This document shows positions 25,639 through 34,800 of a stretch of DNA of 64,000 nt, in pieces. The DNA lies in assembly GCF_029543125.1 (NCBI RefSeq), contig NZ_JARQWW010000001.1, positions 921,029 through 985,028 of the forward strand, read 5' to 3'. Position 1 is the stretch's first letter. Every line of letters starts with the position of its first letter. The notes under the pieces were generated by a model. That model was not told the origin of the DNA. It saw nothing but the letters and a program-made list of their open reading frames with translations, and did not search any database. This DNA comes from Caulobacter segnis (GTDB taxonomy: Bacteria; Pseudomonadota; Alphaproteobacteria; Caulobacterales; Caulobacteraceae). The position numbers and the translations under genes were made by a program.

Positions 25639-27690
25639 CTAGAAGCGCCAGGCCACCCCGCCCCGCAGCGACCGGCCCGGCGACGGGGCGATGTCCTTCA
25701 GGAACGAGGTGTGCTCACGCACTTCCGCGTCGGTCAGGTTGCGGCCGTCCACATAGAGCTCCAGGCGCGGGTCGCCGAAGGGCTTGTAGGAGACCCGGGC
25801 GTTCAGGACCGTATAGCTGTCGGTGGGCAGCTCGAATTCCGCCACGCGGGTCTGCTTGCCCACCTGGCGCACTTCCAGGCGGCCGCCCCAGTGCGGGCTG
25901 TCGGCGATGCCGCGCACCGACACCGAATATGGCGGAATGCGCGCCGGGGCGCCCAGATCGGTGTCGCCGCGCACATAGTCGGCCCCGCCTTCGAGGGTGA
26001 AGCTCTTCCGGTCCTGCTCCCACAGCTTGTAGGAGACCTCGGCCTCGAACCCGTGGAAGTCGGCGTCGGTCTGCTGGTAGGCGAACACCGTCAGGCCGTC
26101 TTCCTCCTCGCCGGTGGGGCGGGCGTCGATAAAGCCGTCATACCTGGCCGCAAACAGGTGCAGGTCGGCCTTCAGGCGGTCATTGCCATAGTGGATGGTC
26201 GCCTCCAGCGAGTAGGCGATCTCCGAATCCAGGTCCGGGTCGCCGATCTCGAAGCCGCGGGTGGCGATGTGCGGCCCCCGGGCGAACAGCTCCGCCTCGG
26301 TGGGGGCCCGCGCGTTGCGCGACAGGGCCACGCCCAAGAACCAGTCGTCGGTCGGGGTCAGGAACACGCCCACCGAACCGGAGACATTGGTGAAGTCGCG
26401 CTCGCCCACCTGGCTGTCGAGCTTGCGGTTGTCGACGCGCAGGCCGCCTTCGTAGCCCCAGCCGTCCTTGTCCAGCCGCTGCTGGGTGAAGGCGCCGAAC
26501 TCGGTGATGCGGACCTTGGGCACATAGGCTTCGTCGCCCTGGGCGTCGAAGTCGCGGCGCAGGGCCTGGAGGCCCACTGCGCCCTTCCAGCCGTCACGCT
26601 CGGCCTGGACCAGCTCCAGCCGGCCTTCCAGGCCGTCGGACAGGAAGCGGGTGCCGACCTCGTCGCCTTCGAACTCGGTGTGCTTGTAGTCGGCCCAGCC
26701 CCCCGAGAAGCGCAGCTTGGCGAAGGGGCCCATGTCGCCATCGTACTCGCCGCGCAAATCCACGCGGGTCTGCTTCAGGCCGATGGTGACGGGCGCTTCT
26801 TCCTCGTGCTCATGGTCGTGATCATGGTCGTGGTCATGATCCTCTTCTTCGTGGCCGTGCTCGTGGGAGTGGCCCGGCACGCCGTACTTGGTGTCGGTGT
26901 GCTTCACGGCCAGGCCGATATAGCCCTTGGAGCCCACATAGGAGACGCCCGCGCCATAGGCCTCCAGGTCCACGGCGCTGTTCTCCAGCTTGCCGCTCTT
27001 GCGGCCTTCCGGGAACTCGCCCTCTGACAGGATCTGGCGCACGGACTCCGCCGGCACGGGGATCTCATAGTCCTTGCTCTCGCGCTTCAGGCCGTCGAGC
27101 GAGAACACCAACGGGCCGGCCGCCGCGCGCACCGCCGCTGAAGCGGAGTAGCTGTTGTCCACCGTGGCGCCGGAGACGTTCACCCGGCCTTCCGGCTTGG
27201 CCGGCGCGTGGGTCGGGATGCGTTCGTCGATGACGTTGACCACGCCGCCGATGGCCGAGCCGCCATAGGCCAGGGCCGAAGGGCCACGCAGCACCTCGAT
27301 CCGCTCGGCCTCGCCCGGATCGGAGGCCACCTGGTGGTCGGGAGACAGGGCGCTGGCGTCGATCATGCCGACTCCGTTGTTCAGGACCAGCACGCGCGGA
27401 CCGGACAGACCGCGCACCACCGGGCGGCTGGCGCCCGCGCCGAAGGCGGTGGAGCGCAGGCCCGGCATGCCGGCCAACACGTCGCCCAGGCCGCCCTGCG
27501 GGGCGAGGTCCAGGTCCCTGCGGGTCACCACCGCCACGCTGGCGGTCATGTTCTCGGCCTGCACGGCGTAGGGAGCGGCGGTGATCACCACCTCCGACAC
27601 GTCATGAGGCGGCGCTTCGGCGGCGAAGGCTGGAACAGCGGCGGAAAGCGCGACGAGGCTGACAGCGCCGAAGAGCACGCGGACGGACAT
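25639..27690 (-). CDS. TonB-dependent receptor with His/Asp-rich loop, ZnuD-like (zinc uptake)
   Basis: A 683-residue outer-membrane receptor. Signal peptide about 1-23 (ending AFAA), TonB-box-like SEVVITAAP, plug domain about 45-155 with GLSGPRVLVLNNGVG and RIEVLRGPSALAYGGSAIGG, and a barrel ending GGVAWRF. An external loop at about residues 272-300 is packed with His, Asp and Glu (GHSHEHGHEEEDHDHD and onwards), as in ZnuD-type zinc receptors, where such loops capture zinc. A Zur-like palindrome lies 36-48 bp upstream. Zinc uptake under Zur repression is therefore the best reading; nickel or cobalt remain possible. Confidence 0.88.
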   Translation of the reverse strand: MSVRVLFGAVSLVALSAAVPAFAAEAPPHDVSEVVITAAPYAVQAENMTASVAVVTRRDLDLAPQGGLGDVLAGMPGLRSTAFGAGASRPVVRGLSGPRVLVLNNGVGMIDASALSPDHQVASDPGEAERIEVLRGPSALAYGGSAIGGVVNVIDERIPTHAPAKPEGRVNVSGATVDNSYSASAAVRAAAGPLVFSLDGLKRESKDYEIPVPAESVRQILSEGEFPEGRKSGKLENSAVDLEAYGAGVSYVGSKGYIGLAVKHTDTKYGVPGHSHEHGHEEEDHDHDHDHDHEHEEEAPVTIGLKQTRVDLRGEYDGDMGPFAKLRFSGGWADYKHTEFEGDEVGTRFLSDGLEGRLELVQAERDGWKGAVGLQALRRDFDAQGDEAYVPKVRITEFGAFTQQRLDKDGWGYEGGLRVDNRKLDSQVGERDFTNVSGSVGVFLTPTDDWFLGVALSRNARAPTEAELFARGPHIATRGFEIGDPDLDSEIAYSLEATIHYGNDRLKADLHLFAARYDGFIDARPTGEEEDGLTVFAYQQTDADFHGFEAEVSYKLWEQDRKSFTLEGGADYVRGDTDLGAPARIPPYSVSVRGIADSPHWGGRLEVRQVGKQTRVAEFELPTDSYTVLNARVSYKPFGDPRLELYVDGRNLTDAEVREHTSFLKDIAPSPGRSLRGGVAWRF

Positions 27691-27725
27691 GAGACAGGAA
27701 CCCGACTGAACGATGAAGGCTTTCT

Positions 27726-27738
27726 GTTATGAAATAAC
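27726..27738. promoter_or_regulatory. Zur-box-like palindrome upstream of the ZnuD-like gene
   Basis: GTTAT-GAA-ATAAC (27726-27738) is a perfect palindrome with a three-base centre, resembling the GTTAT..ATAAC core of alphaproteobacterial Zur sites. It lies in the 127-bp divergent region between the ZnuD-like receptor and the acid phosphatase and is placed to overlap the receptor promoter. Confidence 0.6.
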
Positions 27739-27817
27739 GTATCCCGCCGTCAAGCAGCTTGCTTGACGGCCGGCCTGCGGACCGCTTCAACCGCCGCCCT
27801 GCCCAAGGACGCATCAC

Positions 27818-28573
27818 ATGAAGCTCAAAGCCGCCCTTGTTCTCGTCGCGCTCGGCCTCGCCGCCTGCGCCACGCCGACGCAACCGACCTGGCGGATGAC
27901 CGGCGACAGCTCCACCTGGACCACGGCGCCGGCGGGCTATCTGGCGGCCGGGACCGCGCCTGAGGGGCTGATCATCCTGCCGGCTCCGCCAGCCCCGAAC
28001 ACGCCGGCCGGCCGGGCCGACCGCGCCGCCTATCTTGAAGGCCGCAAGCTGGTGGACACGCCACGCTGGGATCAGGCCATCGCCGACGCAGATTTGTCGG
28101 GCGTTCAGGCCTGGAAAGGCTTCTCCGAAGTGATCGGCGCCCCCATCGGGCCGCAGACCACCCCGACCCTAGCCAAACTGATGCTGCGCATCGTGGGCGA
28201 CGCCGGACCACTCTACGAGCACGCCAAGGCGCAATATCAGCGCCCCCGCCCGCCTGTCGGCGACGAGCGGCCGATCTGCACGCCGCGCGAAAGCTGGATC
28301 GAGAAGAACGGCTCCTATCCGTCCGGCCATTCCCTGATCGGCTGGTCCTGGGCTCTGGTGCTGGCCGAACTGGCCCCCGATCGCCAGAGCGAAATCCTCA
28401 GGCGCGGGCGGGAGATCGGCGACAGCCGCGTGGTCTGCGGCGTGCATTTTCCGACGGATGTGGAGGCTGGACGCCTGCTGGGCGCGGCCCTGGTGGCCCG
28501 CCTGCACAGCGATCCGCAGTTCAAGGCTGATCTGGAGGCCGCGCGCGGCGAACTGGCCGCCGTGCGCCGCTAG
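27818..28573 (+). CDS. Class A acid phosphatase (PhoN-like) lipoprotein
   Basis: A 251-residue PAP2-superfamily phosphatase that should release phosphate from organic esters in the periplasm. The full three-part signature is present: KAQYQRPRP (KX6RP), SYPSGHSLIGW (PSGH) and GDSRVVCGVHFPTD (SRX5HX3D). The N-terminus MKLKAALVLVALGLAACA gives a lipoprotein lipobox LAAC, which is unusual for PhoN but common in Caulobacteraceae versions. The start at 27818 follows AAGGACG. It shares a divergent region with the ZnuD-like gene, so zinc control is conceivable. The gene stop abuts the next, convergent gene. Confidence 0.93.
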   Translation: MKLKAALVLVALGLAACATPTQPTWRMTGDSSTWTTAPAGYLAAGTAPEGLIILPAPPAPNTPAGRADRAAYLEGRKLVDTPRWDQAIADADLSGVQAWKGFSEVIGAPIGPQTTPTLAKLMLRIVGDAGPLYEHAKAQYQRPRPPVGDERPICTPRESWIEKNGSYPSGHSLIGWSWALVLAELAPDRQSEILRRGREIGDSRVVCGVHFPTDVEAGRLLGAALVARLHSDPQFKADLEAARGELAAVRR

Positions 28574-29257
28574 CTACTCGGCGGTCGCCAGCACCGGCTC
28601 GTCCGGCAGGCGCACGCGACGAGCGGTGATCAGGCGGGTGGCGTCCACGCGCTCGCCCGACTTGATCATCTCCAGATGCACGTGGTCGCTGATGCCGGGA
28701 TATCGCTTCTGAAGGCTCTTCAGCACGCCGACCGACTGGCCGATGCGCACCGCCTGACCGAGCTCGACGTCAGGCTCGATGTAGAAGACCCGCGCCGCAT
28801 AGCCGATGGCCGGATTGGTGATCTCCACGAACTGCAGATCCCGGGCCCCGGGATAGGCGTAGCCGATCTTGGTCACGTAGCCGGAGACCGGCGCCTTCAC
28901 CGCCTGACCGGCGTGGCCCAGATAGTCGACGCCCTCGTGATCGCGGGAGCCCCCGTCGCGGGAAGCGCCGAACGCGCCGTCGCCGAATACGTCATGCACA
29001 CGAGGCGCCTGGCCCGTCGGGTTGGCGACGTCCGCCGCGCCGTCTCCGTCGAGATCGGCGCCCACCCAACGAATGGCGTAACGCGGCTCGACCTCCTCGA
29101 CCTGCGGGGCCGAGACGGCGGCAAGCGCTTTTCGAAGGGGCTTGAAGCCGTGGGTCTGGACCGTCGCCGCGGCCGCGCCGCCCAACAGGATCGTCGCCGC
29201 GATGGCCGTAGGGATCACCCAGCGGCGCGCCGAGCGCCCTTCGATCGCCATATCCAT
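28574..29257 (-). CDS. M23-family peptidase-like protein with EF-hand-like motif
   Basis: A membrane-anchored 227-residue protein. A transmembrane helix lies at about 15-33 (WVIPTAIAATILLGGAAAA). A calcium-loop-like DLDGDGAADV follows at about 69-78, before the LytM/M23 domain (about 105-215). That domain has the first zinc-ligand motif in DHEGVDYLGH and the second in DHVHLEM, so it should be an active zinc endopeptidase, probably of cell-wall peptides. A dockerin- or FG-GAP-type DxDGDGxxD loop joined to a short M23 domain is uncommon. The start was set at ATG 29257; two ATGs are close together. Confidence 0.8.
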   Translation of the reverse strand: MDMAIEGRSARRWVIPTAIAATILLGGAAAATVQTHGFKPLRKALAAVSAPQVEEVEPRYAIRWVGADLDGDGAADVANPTGQAPRVHDVFGDGAFGASRDGGSRDHEGVDYLGHAGQAVKAPVSGYVTKIGYAYPGARDLQFVEITNPAIGYAARVFYIEPDVELGQAVRIGQSVGVLKSLQKRYPGISDHVHLEMIKSGERVDATRLITARRVRLPDEPVLATAE

Positions 29258-29371
29258 GGATCGCCTGTTCTTTGTCGCAAGCACGACAAGTTGGGATTTG
29301 GCCCGCCCCGGCTGCGGAACGATGTGGCGGAGATGATCGGATCGACCAATGCGGCGCGTCGCCGCAAGCGG

Positions 29372-29902
29372 TCAGCGAGGCTCTATGGCGTAGACGACGT
29401 GCGGGCGCAACCTGTGGCCCTCCGGCACGGCTGGATGGTCGAAGTCGAGGTCCGCCCGGCGGGTCATGCCGATGCGCTGCATCACCGCCTGGGAGCGCAG
29501 GTTCTCGGTGGCGGTGAAAGAGACGATCTGCTCCAGGCCGAGCGTGTCGAAGCCATGCCGGATGGCGGCCAGGGCCGCCTCCGACGCATAGCCCGCGCCC
29601 CAGGCTTCGCGGGCCAGACGCCACCCTATCTCGACGCCGGGCTGAAGCGGGTTCTCGGTCTTCAGGGTCATCATGCCGGTGAAGCCGAGGAACGCCCCGT
29701 CCGCCTTCCGCTCCAGGGCGAAGAAGGAGAAGCCGTGATCAGCCTGGTGCGCGACCATGCGCTCGACCACCGCATCGCTCTCCGTCCGGTTCAGGGTCGC
29801 CGGAAAGTGACGCATGACCTCGGGATCCGCGCACATGGCCGCGAAGGGCTCGCGGTCGGCGTCGGTCCAAGGGCGCAGTATGAGGCGTTCTGTTTCGATC
29901 AC
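29372..29902 (-). CDS. GNAT-family N-acetyltransferase (RimJ/RimL type)
   Basis: A 176-residue acetyltransferase beginning with the RimJ/RimL N-terminus MIETERLILRPWTDADREPF. The acetyl-CoA-binding loop is in WRLAREAWGAGYASEAALAAI (Q/RxxGxG/A pattern), and NLRSQAVMQRIGM is typical of the fourth motif. The start overlaps the aguB stop by ATGA, so it belongs to the aguA-aguB operon. A polyamine acceptor is an attractive guess from context but cannot be read from the sequence. Confidence 0.85.
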   Translation of the reverse strand: MIETERLILRPWTDADREPFAAMCADPEVMRHFPATLNRTESDAVVERMVAHQADHGFSFFALERKADGAFLGFTGMMTLKTENPLQPGVEIGWRLAREAWGAGYASEAALAAIRHGFDTLGLEQIVSFTATENLRSQAVMQRIGMTRRADLDFDHPAVPEGHRLRPHVVYAIEPR

Positions 29903-30774
29903 GGGCGCGGCTGGTAGAGGTGGCCGTACAGGTCCGTACGCCGGTCGCGGAAGAAGCCCCAGGCCGCCCGGTGCGTGGTCAGAAAGTCCAGGTCGAACTC
30001 CGCCGTCAGCACGCCCTCGTCGTCACGACCGAACTCGGCGACCAAATCACCGCGATGGTTGGCGATGAAGGACGAGCCATAGAACCGCTGACCGCCGTTG
30101 GCATAGTTGTCCCACGGCTCGAAGCCCGTGCGGTTGGCGCCCACTACAGGGATCACGTTCGACACGGCATGGCCCTGCATGGCGCGGCGCCAGGGCAGGG
30201 CGGTGTCCAGGGTGTCGTCATGCGGCTCCGAACCGATGGCGGTGGGATAGAGCAGAACCTCGGCCCCCATCAGCGCCATGGAGCGGGCGCATTCGGGGTA
30301 CCACTGGTCCCAGCAGATGCCGACCCCGATGCGGCCGAAGCGCGTGTCCCAGACCTTGAAGCCGGTGTCGCCGGGCCGGAAATAGTACTTTTCCATATAA
30401 CCCGGACCGTCCGGGATATGGCTCTTGCGATAGACGCCCATCAGCGAGCCGTCGGCGTCGATCATCACCAAGCTGTTGAAGTAGTGCGGTCCCTCGCGCT
30501 CGAAAATCGAGACGGGGATCACCACGCCCAGCTCGGCGGCGAGCGGCTGCAGCGCCACCACGCAGGGGTGCGTGCGCCAGGGGTAGGCTTGGGTGAACCA
30601 GTGCTCCTCCTGGGCCACACAGAAGTACGGCCCCTGAAACAGCTCCGACGGCAGGATCACCTGCGCGCCCTTGGCGGCGGCTTCGCGGATGAAGCTTTTG
30701 GTCTTTTCGATATTAGCGTCCAGGTCCATGCCGTAGCTGGTCTGGATCGCGCCGAGGGTGATCGTGCGGGCCAT
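29899..30774 (-). CDS. aguB: N-carbamoylputrescine amidohydrolase
   Basis: Hydrolyses N-carbamoylputrescine to putrescine, CO2 and ammonia, the second step from agmatine. The 291-residue nitrilase-fold protein has the catalytic triad: Glu in ILPSELFQGPYF, Lys in YRKSHIPDGPGY and Cys in VGICWDQWYPE. Start MARTITLGAIQT at 30774, two bases after the aguA stop. The following GNAT gene overlaps its stop. Length and motifs are those of AguB throughout. Confidence 0.95.
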   Translation of the reverse strand: MARTITLGAIQTSYGMDLDANIEKTKSFIREAAAKGAQVILPSELFQGPYFCVAQEEHWFTQAYPWRTHPCVVALQPLAAELGVVIPVSIFEREGPHYFNSLVMIDADGSLMGVYRKSHIPDGPGYMEKYYFRPGDTGFKVWDTRFGRIGVGICWDQWYPECARSMALMGAEVLLYPTAIGSEPHDDTLDTALPWRRAMQGHAVSNVIPVVGANRTGFEPWDNYANGGQRFYGSSFIANHRGDLVAEFGRDDEGVLTAEFDLDFLTTHRAAWGFFRDRRTDLYGHLYQPRP

Positions 30775-30776
30775 GC

Positions 30777-31775
30777 TTAGGCGGGCTCCTGCTGGCTGAT
30801 GCAATGGAACGAACCCCCGCCCGTGAGGATGGCGTTGGACGGCAGGCCGATGACCTTGCGCTCGGGGAACAGGGTCTCCAGCGCTTCCACGGCGAGGGCG
30901 GCGCCCGCCTCGCCATAGGTCGGAACGATCACCGCCTTGTTGGCGATGAGGAAATTCATGTGCGAGGCGGGGATGACCTCGCCGTCCTCGTCGACGATCC
31001 GGCCCGGAGACGGGATGCGCATGACCTGCAGCGGGCTGTTCCGCGCGTCGGTCATCGAGGCCAGCATGCGGGCCGTCTCGTTGTAGATTTCGGCGTTGGG
31101 ATCATCCGCGCCCACGGCTACCGGACAGGCGACGACGCCCGGCCCCACGAAGCGGGCCAGGTTGTCGATGTGGCCGTCCGTATGATCGTTGACCAGACCG
31201 TCGCCCAGCCACAGCACCTTGCGCGCGCCCATGGACTCGGCCAGCGCCGCTTCCGCCGCCTCCTGGGTCCAGCCCGGATTGCGGTTGGGATTCAGCAGGC
31301 ACTGACGCGTGGTCAGGACCGTGCCGTAGCCGTCATGATCCACCGAGCCGCCCTCGAGGATGAAGTCATTGGCCTTCAACGGCGCGCCCGCCGCGGCGGT
31401 TATCTGGGCCGCCACGTCGCCGTCGTGCTCCAGCGAGTACTTGCCGCCCCAGCCGTTGAAGCCGAAGCCGGCGGCCACGCCGTCGGAGCGGAAGATCGGG
31501 CCGGTGTCGCGCAGCCAGATGTCGCCGAACAGCCCGCGGACGATCTCCACGCCCGCCACGTCGCCCAGCAGCTCGCGCGCGGCGGCCTCAGCGTCATCGC
31601 CGCAGACCATCAGGCGCACACGCTCCCCGCCCGGACCCGCCAGGGCGCGAGCCAGGGCCGCGACCTCGGCCTGGGCGGCAGCGAGATCCTCCTCCCACAG
31701 GTCGGCGTGGCTGGGGAAGCCGAGCCACATGGCGCGGTGGGGAGCCCATTCGGCGGGAATGTTCAGGGTCATCAT
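30777..31775 (-). CDS. aguA: Agmatine deiminase
   Basis: Converts agmatine to N-carbamoylputrescine and ammonia. The 332-residue pentein-fold enzyme shows LWEEDLAAAQ, the substrate residues in DIWLRDTGPIF, the catalytic His in NDHTDGHIDN and the nucleophilic Cys near the C-terminus in GGGSFHCISQQ. Two adjacent ATGs can start it (31775 or 31772). With aguB directly downstream it forms a complete agmatine-to-putrescine route. Confidence 0.95.
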   Translation of the reverse strand: MMTLNIPAEWAPHRAMWLGFPSHADLWEEDLAAAQAEVAALARALAGPGGERVRLMVCGDDAEAAARELLGDVAGVEIVRGLFGDIWLRDTGPIFRSDGVAAGFGFNGWGGKYSLEHDGDVAAQITAAAGAPLKANDFILEGGSVDHDGYGTVLTTRQCLLNPNRNPGWTQEAAEAALAESMGARKVLWLGDGLVNDHTDGHIDNLARFVGPGVVACPVAVGADDPNAEIYNETARMLASMTDARNSPLQVMRIPSPGRIVDEDGEVIPASHMNFLIANKAVIVPTYGEAGAALAVEALETLFPERKVIGLPSNAILTGGGSFHCISQQEPA

Positions 31776-31823
31776 GGTGCGCGCAGGTGGGGGATGAGGG
31801 AGGCTACGTCAATGCCGGCGCAA

Positions 31824-31853
31824 AGAAAAAGGGCGGCGCAAGCGCCGCCCTTT
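31824..31853 (-). terminator. Terminator of the Oar-like receptor gene
   Basis: A perfect 12-bp stem, AAAGGGCGGCGC (31828-31839) and GCGCCGCCCTTT (31842-31853), with a two-base centre. On the minus strand it continues TTCTTTG after a T-rich arm. It lies 24 bp past the receptor stop. Confidence 0.88.
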
Positions 31854-31876
31854 CCCGTTCACAGGTCCAGCGAACC

Positions 31877-34800
31877 TTAGAACTGATACTTCAGGCCGAC
31901 CTTCAGCTGCCACACCGAAGCGTTGGTGAAGCCGAACGGACGGATCGGCTGGTCGCGGTTGGCGACGCCGGCGGCCGGGTTGGCGCCCACCGCGGTCTGC
32001 AGATCGCTGTAGGTGTAACGGGCCTGACCAGCGCAGATCCCGCCAGGGCCTGCGCAGGTGGGGTTCACCACCGGCACGCCGCGGTAGAAGTCGTACTGTT
32101 CCAGAGCGCCCCACTTACTGTTCAGCAGGTTGCCGAAGTTCTCGATCGTCACAAAGCCCAGCAGCTTGGCGCCGCCGGGGAAGAAGGCCGGGAACTCCTG
32201 CTGGATGTTGATATCGGTCTTGAATACGCTCGGCTGACGGAAGCCGTTACGCGGCGCGATCTGGCCGGCGTACTTGATCAGGCCGGTGTTCTTCAGGAAC
32301 GAGTTGAAGTTCGCCACGTCGAAGCCGGCGGCGTAGGTGATCTTCGGGTCGCTCGTCGCGGTGACATTGCCTGAGGAGTCCGTCGCCGGAACGTAGAGCA
32401 GCTGGTTCGACTGAGCCTGACGACCCGAATAGGTCGACACGTAGTTGCCGAATTCGGTTTCCGGACGGCTGTTGACCGCCGAGGCGAAAGTATAGCTGAA
32501 CGGCAGGCCCGAGCGGTACTCGGTGACCACATCAATCATCGTCAGATTGTCACCGAAGAAAGCGCGCCGATAGCCAAGGTGCAGCATGCCTTTGTGACGG
32601 ATCTCGTAGTCCGAGGTCGCCAGGGCCGGGTTCTGGGCGTCGTAGGTCGCAAAGCGCGTGTAGCTCGAGTCCGCGATCGAGCTGGTCATCGGGTTGCGGT
32701 CCTTGGCCTCCGTATAGGTGTAGGACACCAGAGCGGTTAGGCCTTCGAACCAGCCATCGTTCCACTGCTTGCGCAGCGAAACGGCCGCCGAGTCGGAGCC
32801 GCCGCCATCACGCTTGTTGCCAAGCATCATGTCGAACACGTTGGCGCCGACAGTGCCATTGGTGGTGCGCTGATAGACCGGACGGCCGTCCGGGGCCACG
32901 CCCAAGACATGCGGCTCGGCGCGCAGGTCGAACCAGAACAGGCTGTCCTGGTTCTTCTGGTGGAGCAGGTCCACCTGGACGCGCCAGTCGCGGCCAAGGC
33001 CGAAGCGTTCGACGTCGAAGTTGTAGCCGGCGGTCAGCGTGGTCTTCCAGGCCGACGGGATTCGCCAGGACGGCGACATCGCGTTGGTGTTGCCGTTGCC
33101 GGGGGTCGCCGTACAGCCGGCCGGAACCGCGCTGAGGCTGGTGATGGTGTAGGGGCCGGCCGGGCAAACGACGTTGGTCTGGACCACGCCGCTGTTGCCG
33201 ATCGGGTTCACCAGCCACACGCCCAGGCCCTGCGACGAGAAGCGGCCGAAGCCGACGCCCACGTCGATGTCACTGGTCGGATTCCACTTGGCGAAGAAGC
33301 GGGGCAGCAGAATGCTCTTGCCATCCATCGTCGCGGTGTTGGCGAAGCCGTTGCGCGACACGAAGTTGACGTTCAGGTCGGGCTGATCGTTCTGCACGTA
33401 CCAGTCATAACGTAGACCGGCCAGCAGGCTGAGGTTGTCGGTGATCTGGTAGGTGTCTTCGGCGTAGATCGAGTTCACGTAGAACTTGCCGGCCGCAGCG
33501 TTGCGTTCGGCGGTGCCTGTTTGGGCCGGGACCGTGCCGCCGTTTGGCTCGACCGCGGCGGTCAGCTGGACGGCCGAGGCGCGGCCGGCCAGGAAATCGG
33601 CGTAGGACGCGAAGCTGTAGGTTGGCAGATAGTTACGGCCGAAGATGTTCAGGATGTCCTGACGCTCGATGCGGGCGCCGAGCAGGAAGTCGTGATCGCC
33701 GGCATGGTAGCGGGCGCGCAGTTCAGCCGTATCGGTCTTGGTGTTCAGGAAGTTCGGCTGGCTGTTGAGCTCGGTGCCGAAGCGGATCGCCGGCGTGCCA
33801 GACCCCGCCTGAACGCCCGGCAGGTCGGCGACGTTGACGGTGATTTCACCCACGCCTTCCGGACCGAAGGTGCGGCGGTTGGTGGTCGTCTCCTTCTTGC
33901 CGAGGCGCAGCTCGGTCGAGAAGTTATCCGTCCAGCGCGAGTTCAGCTGGACAGTGTAGTTCTCCAGCTTCTCGTCCTTGATGTACTGATAGGTAGACAG
34001 ACCAATGCGCGCCGAGCTGGAGCTGCTGCCGCTGGCGAACAGATCGCTGACCGAACCGTTGAACGACGCCGACTGGGTGTTCATGTAGGTGAAGGTCAGA
34101 CGGTGATCTTCATTGATGTCCCAGTCCAGCTTGCCGAGCCACTTCTCGTCCTCGATCGGCGGAACCGACGAGACCCAGTTGCCCGGATCGACGTTGTAGC
34201 GAGCCTTGGTGGCGGCCTGGAAGGTGTTCAGCGCCTCTTGCGTGATGCGCGGAATGGTCGAGCTGCGGCCAGAACCGGTCGGGCCTTCGTCAAGGTTGTA
34301 CTCGCCTTCGTACTTTTCATACGAGACAAAGAAGTAGAGGTGGTCCTTCAGGATCGGACCGCCCAGGTTCGCGCCCCAGACCTTCTCCTGGAAGGTCGTG
34401 GAGACGTCCTGGGTGACCCGGCTGCCGCGGGTCGGGCTGTTGGTGCGGGTGTCGTAGAAGCGATACTTGTCGCCACGCAGGCTGTCGTCCAGGATTTCGC
34501 CATACAGCGCGCCGTGGAACTCGTTGGAACCCGACTTGGTGACGGCGTTGACCGAACCGCCGAGGAAGCCGTTGTTCACGGTCGAGTAGGGCGCGATCGA
34601 AGCTTGAACGGCAGCGAGCGCTTCGGTGGAAATTGGCGAGCGCTGGGTCGGATAGCCGTTGTTGTTCAGACCGAAGTCATCGTTCTGACGAATGCCGTCG
34701 ACGGTGATCTGGTTGAAGCGGGTGTTGGTGCCGGCGAACGACAGGGCGTCTTGGTTGGTCGGGTCGAGGGTCGCGAACGGATCGAGGCGGACCACATCCT

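Noticed and set aside
26800..26880. Run of His codons as another leader peptide
   Set aside because: It is inside the ZnuD-like coding sequence and encodes an external loop.
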